Origin: Gemmatimonadales bacterium
GTDB taxonomy: Bacteria; Gemmatimonadota; Gemmatimonadetes; Gemmatimonadales; GWC2-71-9
NCBI GenBank assembly: GCA_025929805.1
Contig: JAICPP010000065.1
Location: 1 to 14,189, forward strand
Reading direction: 5' to 3'
Length of the DNA stretch: 14,189 bases
The translations under genes and the position numbers were made by a program. Of the stretch, positions 7,014-13,791 are shown in pieces. The stretch's first letter is position 1; the number at the start of each line of letters is the position of its first letter. The notes under the pieces are model-generated. The model saw only the letters and a program-made list of their open reading frames with translations. It was not told where the DNA came from and searched no databases.

Positions 7014-7017
7014 GGAG
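7012..7017 (+). promoter_or_regulatory. Shine-Dalgarno AGGGAG of the first HPt-like gene
   Basis: AGGGAG ends 6 bases before ATG 7024 and decides that start over the upstream in-frame GTG at 6997. It overlaps the proposed CTG start codon (7011-7013) of the divergent metalloprotease gene. Confidence 0.6.
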
Positions 7018-7023
7018 ACCCCG

Positions 7024-7350
7024 ATGACAGAAGATCCAAAGCCAGCTTCCAGGCGCCAAGTCCCTCCACTGATGGATCGCCTGGGCGAGTTGTGCCAGGC
7101 CGGTCGGGACAGTGCTACGTATCTCTGGCAGGTCCCGGACGACGAGAGCGTTCGCCGGAAGATCGCAACGATACTGGCGGAGATCAAAGTGGAAGCGGCA
7201 AAGGGAGGACGGCAGGAAATGGGACGCGTGGCTGGCGAGCTGGAAAAGGCGCTCAGCGTCTCAGCCAGCCCCCAACAAGTTGAGCTCCTCCAGGACGGAT
7301 TTGACCGCTTGATCCGACTCTGGGCCGCAGCGAAAAGCGGTTTGTTCTAG
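7024..7350 (+). CDS. Small helical protein resembling an HPt domain without the His
   Basis: This is a 108-residue cytoplasmic protein, all-helical by appearance, with no signal peptide or membrane segment. Residues 48-76 (ATILAEIKVEAAK then MGRVAGELEKA) follow the HPt core pattern H-T-L-K-G-x-A-A ... L-A-x-L-A-x-E-L-E: Ile54, Lys55, Ala58, Ala59, Met66, Val69, Ala70 and ELE72-74 occupy matching places. The phospho-accepting His position is Ala52. Residues 84-100 (QQVELLQDGFDRLIRLW) would be the last helix. The similarity is by eye and this could be an unrelated helix bundle. ATG 7024 is fixed by the AGGGAG upstream. The gene is divergent from the metalloprotease gene with about 10 bases between starts, and its stop is 6 bases from the converging adaptor gene stop. 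A second protein of the same design is encoded at 13172-13534. Confidence 0.65.
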   Translation: MTEDPKPASRRQVPPLMDRLGELCQAGRDSATYLWQVPDDESVRRKIATILAEIKVEAAKGGRQEMGRVAGELEKALSVSASPQQVELLQDGFDRLIRLWAAAKSGLF

Positions 7351-7356
7351 GAACGC

Positions 7357-8556
7357 CTAGTTACCTGCTCCGTTCGTGTCCTCCGAGGTCGAGGAGGATT
7401 GGCTCTCCTGTTTGACCGCTCCACTCGACTCGGGCGCGTTGGAGGCTCCGCCACCCGCCTGGGCTGTAGCCCCGGTGTCTTCCCGTCCTCCTGCAGGCCG
7501 CCGATCCACCAGCTGGGCTGCTACCGGTGCGCCTTCGGCCAGCCGCTCCTGGCCGCCAACCACCACCTGCTCGGCACTCTCCACACCACTCTTGACCTCG
7601 ACAAACCCGGGCGTGCGGACCCCGAGCTCCACCTGGCGCCGAGTGGCTTTGCCATCGGCGACGACCCAGACGAAGTTCGAGCCCTGGAGAGGCAGCACTG
7701 CATCTTCCGGAATAATCACGGCCTTCGGCCGCACGTCGGTGGCAAGCCGGACTTCGATGAACATCCCGGACTGGAGCTCCCGACGGGGATTGGGTACCCG
7801 CGCCTTTACCATGATGGTCCGCCCGGGAAGCTGCACGACCGGGTCAACGAAATCGACATGGCCGGTGAATTGCCGCCCCGGGAGGGCTGCAACCCGAAAG
7901 CTGACCTGCTGCCCCACCTTCAACTGTTCGGCATAACGCTCCGGCACCTGAAACGAGGCTCGCTGGGGCGACACCGTTTGGAGTGTCACCAGCCGGGTGT
8001 CGGTGGTGACGTAATCGCCCAGACTGACGGAACGTTGACCGACAACGCCGGCGAAGGGCGCCCGCACCAGCGTGCGATCGAGTCTGACTTTGAGCCGGTC
8101 CAACTGCGCCTCGGTACTGCGCATGGTGGCCTCGGCCTGCTCCAGCTCCGACTGAGAGGACGCCTTCTGCTGGAGGAGGTCGCGGGTGCGGGTCAGCGAT
8201 TGGCGGGCCAGATCGCGCTCGGCGGTGAGCTGCGCAACCTGGGCCTTGAGTTCGGCGTCATCGATCTTGAATAGCGGCGTGCCCTTGCCGACGGGTGTCC
8301 CTTCCCGTACGAGAATCTGCACCAGCCGGCCCTCGACGTCGGGCCTCAGGTCGATGGACTGCAAAGCCTCGATTTGACCAGTCGCCGAGATGGCGTCGAT
8401 CACCGTATCGATGCGTGCTGCGGCAGCCTCGACCGGCATGGCGGGCGGGCCGTTCCCGGGACCGCCGGGGCCTCCAGGACCCTTCCCCGCCGACTCTGCC
8501 TGTTTACAGGCCGCGACCGCGGCGAGCATCAGGGTTCCTACATGTATGGGTCTCAC
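7357..8556 (-). CDS. RND efflux periplasmic adaptor lipoprotein (HlyD/AcrA family)
   Basis: This is the membrane-fusion subunit that links the RND pump to the outer-membrane channel. The product has 399 residues. The start is GTG 8556, with AAGGA 6 bases upstream, overlapping the channel stop as GTGA. The N terminus has a lipoprotein signal ending in the lipobox V14-A-A-C17, so it is probably lipid-anchored. A Gly/Pro linker (24-41) follows. The first lipoyl half is at about 66-100 (DVEGRLVQILVREGTPVGKG) and the helical hairpin at about 101-160. The second lipoyl half is at about 163-183 (VRAPFAGVVGQRSVSLGDYV), the beta-barrel at about 198-275, and the membrane-proximal domain at about 278-347. 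Residues 352-399 form a Ser/Gly/Ala/Glu-rich tail, likely disordered and longer than usual. It is last in the operon, whereas most RND operons place the adaptor first. Confidence 0.94.
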   Translation of the reverse strand: MRPIHVGTLMLAAVAACKQAESAGKGPGGPGGPGNGPPAMPVEAAAARIDTVIDAISATGQIEALQSIDLRPDVEGRLVQILVREGTPVGKGTPLFKIDDAELKAQVAQLTAERDLARQSLTRTRDLLQQKASSQSELEQAEATMRSTEAQLDRLKVRLDRTLVRAPFAGVVGQRSVSLGDYVTTDTRLVTLQTVSPQRASFQVPERYAEQLKVGQQVSFRVAALPGRQFTGHVDFVDPVVQLPGRTIMVKARVPNPRRELQSGMFIEVRLATDVRPKAVIIPEDAVLPLQGSNFVWVVADGKATRRQVELGVRTPGFVEVKSGVESAEQVVVGGQERLAEGAPVAAQLVDRRPAGGREDTGATAQAGGGASNAPESSGAVKQESQSSSTSEDTNGAGN

Positions 8557-9851
8557 GGGGTGTCCTTGTTGGAGAAGAGTCTGCGACCCAGTATGGCCTC
8601 TAGCCGTGCCAACGCCAGCCGAGTGTTGTAGCGAGCCTGCACCACACCTGCCTCCGCCTCAGCGACACCGACCTGGGCATCGAGCAGATCCAGAATGCTG
8701 CTGGCACCCGAGCGATACCGCAGGGATTGCATGCGATAATTCTCCCGGGCTACGGTTCCAGCCACGTTGGCCAGCTCCACGGCCGCCGTGCTGGTTTCGT
8801 AGGCATCGTAGGAGCTGATCACATCGCGGCGCACGACCCGTTCCAGATCTTCGCGAATGCTCCGGGCAACATCGCGATTCACCCGAGCTCGGTTCACCTC
8901 GATCTCGCGCGAGCCATTGTCCCAGATCGGGAGAGACACCCCGAAGGTGAATGAGGTGATGTTGGCAGCACCGGGGAAGATCTGGGTATCGTATCGCTGG
9001 TGTACCGCTCCCACCCTCAAGGTCGGCAGGTAATCTCCCCGCTGAGCCTTCAACGTTGCCTCGGCCGAACTTTCATTCGCCTGAGCCGCCCGGTACTGTG
9101 GTCCCTGATTCAGCGCCAGCTGTACAGCCTCTGGAAGGGTCAGCGGAAGCTTAGGCGCGGGCTGGGTGTCGGCCGGAACTGCGCCAACCGGACCGGAGGC
9201 CCCAATTCGCCGAGCCAGCTCCAGTTGGGCAGTGCGCAGCGCATTTTGCTGTCGGAGGCTATCGACCTGAGCCCGGATCAGCTCGAGTACCAACTGGAGC
9301 GAATCGGTTTGTACGGCAGCCCCGGAGACCACGCGGGCTCGTGCGATGCCGAGCGCTTCCCGCGCCCGTGCCGCGCGTTCTCGCGCTACCCTGGCGAGCT
9401 CTTCGTTCACCAGTACGCCGTAGTAGCTCGACTCGGTTTCCAGGGCCGCCTGGAAGCGCTGCTCCAACTCTCCGGCATCGGCGCTCGCCAACTCGGCCTT
9501 AGTGCGGGAGAGATCACTGAACTTCCGCAGGCTAAAGACCTCATAGTCGGCACTGGCCCGTCCCACGACCAGGGTGCTCGTAGGGTTCGCCGGGTCTGCA
9601 GGATTGAAGAAGCTCTCCGAGTATTTGGTTTCTTCGAGACCCACTTCGATCGATGGGACAATGAACGCCAGCATGGCGGCACGCCGTCCCCATTCCGCGT
9701 TGTCGATCTGGCCCAGCGCCCGCACGTAGTCAGGATCCAGTCGGGCGGATTGCCGGATCGCCTCCGCCAGTGTGATCCGGGGAATCGAATCAGCGGCCGG
9801 AATCGAGTCGTTCGAAGTGGCCGCCTGAAGAGCAAGGAGCAAGAAAAGCAT
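8553..9851 (-). CDS. TolC-family outer-membrane efflux channel
   Basis: This is the outer-membrane exit duct of the tripartite pump. The 432-residue product contains the two internal OEP repeats of the family: about 27-215 starting ITLAEAIRQSARLDPDY, and about 237-425 starting LTLPEAVQLALNQGPQY. Each has long Ala/Arg/Glu-rich helices and a beta strand pair (SIEVGLEE; FTFGVSLPIWDNGSREIE). The family hallmark YRSGASSILDLLDAQ sits at 379-393. The signal peptide is short, with a hydrophobic core LFLLLALQAA directly after the Met and no basic n-region. ATG 9851 shares one base with the pump stop (TGATG), and GGAGG lies 7 bases upstream, so translation is coupled but also independently supported. 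Its stop overlaps the adaptor start. Confidence 0.94.
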   Translation of the reverse strand: MLFLLLALQAATSNDSIPAADSIPRITLAEAIRQSARLDPDYVRALGQIDNAEWGRRAAMLAFIVPSIEVGLEETKYSESFFNPADPANPTSTLVVGRASADYEVFSLRKFSDLSRTKAELASADAGELEQRFQAALETESSYYGVLVNEELARVARERAARAREALGIARARVVSGAAVQTDSLQLVLELIRAQVDSLRQQNALRTAQLELARRIGASGPVGAVPADTQPAPKLPLTLPEAVQLALNQGPQYRAAQANESSAEATLKAQRGDYLPTLRVGAVHQRYDTQIFPGAANITSFTFGVSLPIWDNGSREIEVNRARVNRDVARSIREDLERVVRRDVISSYDAYETSTAAVELANVAGTVARENYRMQSLRYRSGASSILDLLDAQVGVAEAEAGVVQARYNTRLALARLEAILGRRLFSNKDTP

Positions 9852-12800
9852 CAGTCCGCCTCCGCCGGCGCTAGAGCAGCATGCGGGGCTTCCTTCCGCC
9901 GGCGCGACCTCTCCAGGAGCCCGTCAAAGATCAGATAAACCGCTGGTACGACGTACAGGGTGAGCAAGGTGGAGAACACCAGCCCACCGACGATGGCATA
10001 CCCCAACGGACGCCGGCTCAGCGAGCCGGCCCCGAGCCCCAGGGCAATCGGCAGCGCGCCCATTACTGTAGCGACGGAGGTCATCAGGATCGGCCGCAGG
10101 CGGATACGGCCGGCTTCCTTGGCTGCCTCCAGTGCGCTCAGTCCACGTTCCTTCAGTTGGTTGATGTACTCCACCAACAGAATCGAGTTCTTCGACACCA
10201 GCCCGATGAGCAGGATCATGCCGATCTGGCTGTACACGTTCAGCGTGGACCCGGCCAGCTTGAGCGTGAACAGCGCTCCGGTTACCGCGAGCGGAACCGC
10301 GAGAAGGACGGTGAAGGGGTGAACCAACGACTCGAACTGGCTCGCCAGGACCATAAACACCACGACCAGCGCGAGGAGGAAGGCGAAATACAAAGCCGAT
10401 CCGCTCTCCTCCAGCTCTCGCGACTCGCCGGCGAGCGCCGTGCTGCTTCCCCGAGGCAGCACCTCGTCGGCGATGCGGGTGAGTGAATCGAGTGCCTCAC
10501 CCAGGGTAAACCCTGGAGCCAGGTTTCCCGTCAGCGTTGCCGACCGCACCCGGTCGAAGTGGTTGAGCTCTCGGGGCCCCACACCCTCTTCCACGGTCGC
10601 GAGCGCCTCCAGCTTGACTAGTTCGCCGCCCCGACCGCGCAGGTACAGGCCGGTCATATCGCTGGGTGTGGCGCGGTCGCGAGCATCCAACTGCACGATG
10701 ACGTCGTACTGCTTGTTGGCCCTGGTGAACGTGCTGGTTTCGCGTCCGCCCAGAAGCACCTGCAGGGTGGTGGCCACATCGGCTACCGGAACTCCCAGGT
10801 CCTCCGCCCGGTCTCGATCGAAGCTCACCGTCAGCTGGGGCTTATTGACCCGGAGGTCGCTGTCCACGTTGATCAGGCCGGGGATCTGCCGCGCGCGGGC
10901 CAGCAGGGTGTCGTTGCCCCGGGCAAGCAGCTCGAAATCCGGATGCTGGATCACGAAGTTGACCGGACTTCCCCAGCCGAAAGCCGGCGGGTTGTTGGCA
11001 AAGGCCAACACCCCCGGAATCCCGAAGTACTGCGCCTGGACCTCTCCGATGATCTCCTGCACCGAGCGGTCCCGCTCGGACCAATCGTCGAGGTTGGTGA
11101 AAATGATGCCCCGACTCACTCCATCACCGATGTTCACCACGCTAAAGAAGCTGTTGATCCCCTCGGTCTTTGCCTGGATCGCTTCCGCCCGACGCTGATA
11201 GCTGTCCGTGTAGGCGAGCGATGAGCCCTCAGGCGCGATGATGAAGGAGAAGAACCAGCCCCGATCCTCTGGCGGCACGAACTCACGCTCCAGCGAACGG
11301 AACACGAGCACGGCTCCGAGGGTGACCAGGACTGCCGCCCCGACGACGATGCCGCGGTGATGCAGGGCGCGATCGAGAGTGCGGGCATAGCCCGTGGCCA
11401 GTCGATTGAATCCATTCTCCAGCATCCGATAAAGCCGGCCATGGCGGGGAGGAACCCGGAGGATCTTGGCGCACAACATGGGCGTGAGGGTCAGGGCCAC
11501 GAATCCCGAGATAATCACCGACCCCGCCACCGCAATTCCGAATTCGTTGAACAGCCTGCCAGTGGAGCCTTTCAGGAACGCGAGTGGGGTAAAGACTGCC
11601 ACCAGCGAGATCGTGGTCGCCAGTACCGCGAAGGCGATTTCCCGAGTACCGTTGGTCGCCGCTTCCTCAGGGCTCTCATGCAGCTCTTCCTGATGCCGGT
11701 ACGCGTTCTCCAACACGATGATGGCGTCGTCCACCACGATTCCAATGGCCAACGTGAGCGCCAGCAGCGTAAAGTTGTTGATCGAGAACCCCAGGAAGTA
11801 CATGATGGCGAACGCGGCTATGATCGACGTGGGAATCGCCAGCCCGGGGATGATCGTTGCCCGCAGGTTTCGAAGGAAAATGAAAATGATGATCACGACC
11901 AGCAGCGCTGCGATTCCCAGCGTTTCCTGCGCCTCCAGGATGGAGCGCTTCACGAAAATCGACTGATCGAATGCCGTATTGATTGCCACCCCGGGGGGGA
12001 GTGAGGCCTGGATCTTGGGCAGCTCGCTACGAATGGCCTCGGCCACTGAGATGATGTTGGCCTTCGACTGACGGATGACGCCGATCGCGACTGCCGGCGT
12101 TCCCTTGAACCGGAGCGCACTCCTCTCGTCTTCGGGGCCCAGCTCTACCCTGCCCAAGTCCTTGAGTTTGACCAGAATACCATCGGTGTTGCTGACCACC
12201 AGGTTGCCGAACTCCTCGGGCGTTTTGAGCTCGCCCAACGAGCGAACGGTGAACTCGCGGCGCTCCGACTCGATGCGGCCCGCCGGCACCTCGACATTGC
12301 GGGTCCGGATGGCTTGCTGAACGTCCTGAACCGTGAGGCCTCGCGCGGCCAGCTCCGAGGGGGAGAGCCAGATGCGCATGGAGAAACGCCGCTCCCCGAA
12401 GATGCGAGCCTGGCCCACTCCCGGCAGACTCTGCAGGCGGCTCTTGACCAGCCGATCACCGATGTCGGAGAGCTGAAGCAGGTCGTAGTTCTCACCGGAG
12501 AGAGCCAGCCAGAAGAACGGCTGGGCATCGGCATCCTGCTTTGCCACTACCGGCTCCTCTATGTCCTCCGGAAGCCGTTCCCGCACCCGTGCCACCTTGT
12601 CGCGGGTATCCTGGGCTGCCGCCTCGACATCCCGCTCCAGGTTGAACTCGAGGGTGATATTGCTGAAACCCTCCTGGCTCGAGCTGGTGAGGGTGCGAAG
12701 CCCCTCGACCGTGCTCAGCTCCTCCTCCAGGATGTCGGTGACCGCCGATTCGACTACTTGGGGGTTGGCGCCGGGCAGGCCGGTGCTGACCGACACGATA

Positions 12801-12928
12801 GGCGGGTCCACATCCGGAAATTCCCGCACCGAGAGCTGGGTATATCCAATCGCCCCGAAGAGGACCAGGGCGAGGCTGAGCATGCTGGCCAACACCGGCC
12901 GCCGGATCGACAGGTCAGAGATTTTCAT
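9851..12928 (-). CDS. RND inner-membrane efflux pump (AcrB/HAE1 type)
   Basis: This proton-driven pump takes drugs or other amphiphiles from the periplasm or membrane and drives them into the channel. The 1025-residue product is typical of the family. It opens MKISDLSIRRPVLASML with TM1 at about 10-30. The first periplasmic loop runs from about 31 to 335, TM2-TM6 from about 336 to 490, TM7 at about 525-545, the second periplasmic loop up to about 845, and TM8-TM12 from about 846 to 1000. The proton-relay pair is Asp400-Asp401 in GIVVDDAIIVLENA (TM4), and Lys913 in GLVSKNSILLVEYIN (TM10) is the partner; all are present. The HAE1-like pattern suggests organic substrates rather than metals; the actual substrate is unknown. 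It is first in the operon. ATG 12928 has no clear SD. It is followed by the channel gene with a one-base overlap. Confidence 0.96.
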   Translation of the reverse strand: MKISDLSIRRPVLASMLSLALVLFGAIGYTQLSVREFPDVDPPIVSVSTGLPGANPQVVESAVTDILEEELSTVEGLRTLTSSSQEGFSNITLEFNLERDVEAAAQDTRDKVARVRERLPEDIEEPVVAKQDADAQPFFWLALSGENYDLLQLSDIGDRLVKSRLQSLPGVGQARIFGERRFSMRIWLSPSELAARGLTVQDVQQAIRTRNVEVPAGRIESERREFTVRSLGELKTPEEFGNLVVSNTDGILVKLKDLGRVELGPEDERSALRFKGTPAVAIGVIRQSKANIISVAEAIRSELPKIQASLPPGVAINTAFDQSIFVKRSILEAQETLGIAALLVVIIIFIFLRNLRATIIPGLAIPTSIIAAFAIMYFLGFSINNFTLLALTLAIGIVVDDAIIVLENAYRHQEELHESPEEAATNGTREIAFAVLATTISLVAVFTPLAFLKGSTGRLFNEFGIAVAGSVIISGFVALTLTPMLCAKILRVPPRHGRLYRMLENGFNRLATGYARTLDRALHHRGIVVGAAVLVTLGAVLVFRSLEREFVPPEDRGWFFSFIIAPEGSSLAYTDSYQRRAEAIQAKTEGINSFFSVVNIGDGVSRGIIFTNLDDWSERDRSVQEIIGEVQAQYFGIPGVLAFANNPPAFGWGSPVNFVIQHPDFELLARGNDTLLARARQIPGLINVDSDLRVNKPQLTVSFDRDRAEDLGVPVADVATTLQVLLGGRETSTFTRANKQYDVIVQLDARDRATPSDMTGLYLRGRGGELVKLEALATVEEGVGPRELNHFDRVRSATLTGNLAPGFTLGEALDSLTRIADEVLPRGSSTALAGESRELEESGSALYFAFLLALVVVFMVLASQFESLVHPFTVLLAVPLAVTGALFTLKLAGSTLNVYSQIGMILLIGLVSKNSILLVEYINQLKERGLSALEAAKEAGRIRLRPILMTSVATVMGALPIALGLGAGSLSRRPLGYAIVGGLVFSTLLTLYVVPAVYLIFDGLLERSRRRKEAPHAALAPAEAD

Positions 12929-13171
12929 TTGCTACAGTCCCGCGTCATGGTGAGGCAAAAAGAACATCGGGTGTCCGCCATGGCCCCTTCATTACTCTAG
13001 TCGTCCGACGCAGGCCGGAATCGACAGCCAGGCTCCGGCTCTCAGCGTAGCTGGCACCGCAGGGTCGATTCGAGAAGCTTCCTTACGGAAAGACTTGATC
13101 CAGGATTCAACCTGAGACGCCGCAGTGCGGGGCTGGCGCGTTAGATTCCTGCTGCTTCCAACCCTAGAACG
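12929..13171. other. Divergent intergenic region between efflux operon and HPt-like gene
   Basis: These 243 bases must hold the promoters for the efflux operon (-) and the second HPt-like gene (+). I see no convincing -35/-10 pair or long operator palindrome. Minor features are adjacent short palindromes TCGATTCGA (13065-13073) and GAAGCTTC (13074-13081), and a possible -10-like TAGATT at 13142-13147 on the plus strand. No structured RNA is evident. Confidence 0.5.
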
Positions 13172-13534
13172 ATGCCCCCAAAACTCTCGAGTCGCCAGCA
13201 GACTCAGCTAGCCTATCTGGAGCAACTGCCCCCAAAGTTCCAGCGAATGCACAACATCATCGAGCAGATGTCCAGCCTCCGGGTAGATGACACCATCCTG
13301 CGGGGCTTTGCCCGTCTGCTGGACGAGATCAAGGGCAATGCTACTGCGCTCAACCTCAACAGCTTAGCGGAAACGGCCGGGCTAATGGGGACGATGCTCC
13401 GGCGGGGCGGGGGATTGCAGTTCAGGGTGCGTGGACTGCGGGAACTGCTCGCCAGCCTCAAGTCCAATTACGACGCGGCAGTCCGGGAGGCAAGTACGCC
13501 GGCTGAGACGGAGGAGCCCGATGCCGGGGCTTAG
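13172..13534 (+). CDS. HPt-like domain protein lacking the phospho-accepting His
   Basis: The product has 120 residues, is cytoplasmic, and has no membrane segment. Residues 46-72 (FARLLDEIKGNATALNLNSLAETAGLM) fit the HPt core H-T-L-K-G-s-A-x-x-L-G-L-x-x-L-A very closely: Ile53, Lys54, Gly55, Ala57, Leu60, Leu62, Leu65 and Ala66 match. The His site is Asp51. A last helix lies at about 82-103 (RVRGLRELLASLKSNYDAA), and the tail 107-120 is Pro/Glu-rich and disordered. Authentic HPt proteins relay phosphate between histidine kinases and receivers; without His this one could act only as a binding or decoy domain, or Asp51 may mimic the phosphorylated state. ATG 13172 is the first start in the frame but lacks a clear SD. 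The gene is divergent from the efflux operon and overlaps the converging small membrane gene by 3 bases. Confidence 0.72.
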   Translation: MPPKLSSRQQTQLAYLEQLPPKFQRMHNIIEQMSSLRVDDTILRGFARLLDEIKGNATALNLNSLAETAGLMGTMLRRGGGLQFRVRGLRELLASLKSNYDAAVREASTPAETEEPDAGA

Positions 13535-13698
13535 GCGGAGTGCTGTCTTCGGCGGCCAACTATTCGGTCGATCAGCGGGCCGCACATCAGGACGATCATG
13601 GCGGTGATGAGTCCCCCGATCAGCGCGGAAACGAAGGTCAACGCTCCGAGAATGAGCGCGGCCCCAATCGACGCCAACAGCACGACAAGCCAAGACAT
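13531..13698 (-). CDS. 55-residue hydrophobic membrane protein
   Basis: A small gene encodes a protein starting MSWLVVLLASIG and ending GRRRQHSA. Residues 2-43 are nearly all hydrophobic or small, enough for a two-helix hairpin (about 2-22 and 25-43) with a Gly-Gly turn near 28-29. A basic tail (GRRRQH) would stay in the cytoplasm by the positive-inside rule. ATG 13698 has an AGGAG 8 bases upstream (13707-13711). Its TAA overlaps the TAG of the converging HPt-like gene by 3 bases. The clean hydrophobic pattern plus the strong SD make it a credible gene despite its size. No family recognised; short two-helix proteins often act as toxins, regulators of a membrane partner, or stress proteins. 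Confidence 0.68.
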   Translation of the reverse strand: MSWLVVLLASIGAALILGALTFVSALIGGLITAMIVLMCGPLIDRIVGRRRQHSA

Positions 13699-13706
13699 CA
13701 GAGGCA

Positions 13707-13711
13707 CTCCT
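13707..13711 (-). promoter_or_regulatory. Shine-Dalgarno AGGAG for the 55-residue gene
   Basis: AGGAG on the minus strand, 8 bases before ATG 13698, is the main nucleotide evidence that this very short gene is translated. Confidence 0.65.
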
Positions 13712-13735
13712 AAGTGGTGGCTAGTGGTGAGCCAA

Positions 13736-13764
13736 CGTTAGTGCAACCCCGCTGGCAGCCGCAA
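13736..13764 (-). promoter_or_regulatory. Weak possible -35/-10 promoter for the small membrane gene
   Basis: On the minus strand TTGCGG (13764-13759) is followed after 17 bases by CTAACG (13741-13736). It resembles a degraded sigma-70-type promoter and lies about 40 bases before the ATG at 13698. The -10 match is poor, so this is only a candidate. Confidence 0.22.
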
Positions 13765-13791
13765 GCCTAAACCTTATACCAGGCAAAGTCC

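Noticed and set aside
6696..7283. 195-codon plus-strand frame spanning the metalloprotease 5' end and the HPt-like gene
   Set aside because: It is out of frame with the better-supported 7024 gene and composed of Arg/Gly/Pro-rich shadow sequence.
7328..7346. CCGC/GCGG hairpin followed by TTTGTT at the end of the first HPt-like gene
   Set aside because: A stem of only four base pairs with an 8-base loop inside coding sequence is too weak to call a rho-independent terminator.
9000..9938. 312-codon plus-strand frame opposite the TolC-type gene
   Set aside because: It is antisense to a clear outer-membrane channel gene, and its product is low-complexity Arg/Ser/Gly without motifs.
10440..11198. 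252-codon plus-strand frame opposite the RND pump
   Set aside because: Ser/Arg/Pro-rich shadow translation with no motif; the opposite strand is a full-length, motif-complete pump.
11357..12004. 215-codon plus-strand frame opposite the RND pump
   Set aside because: The composition is typical of antisense GC-rich coding DNA (Gln/Arg/His-rich), with no domain and no SD.
12925..12948. Seven-codon leader frame (MTRDCSK) whose TGA overlaps the pump ATG
   Set aside because: It could be a coupling leader peptide, but there is no ribosome site before its ATG and such tiny frames occur by chance.
13382..13693. 103-codon minus-strand frame overlapping the second HPt-like gene
   Set aside because: The alternative minus-strand frame ending at 13531 has a strong SD and coherent hydrophobic helices, while this one is Arg/Asp/Pro shadow sequence.
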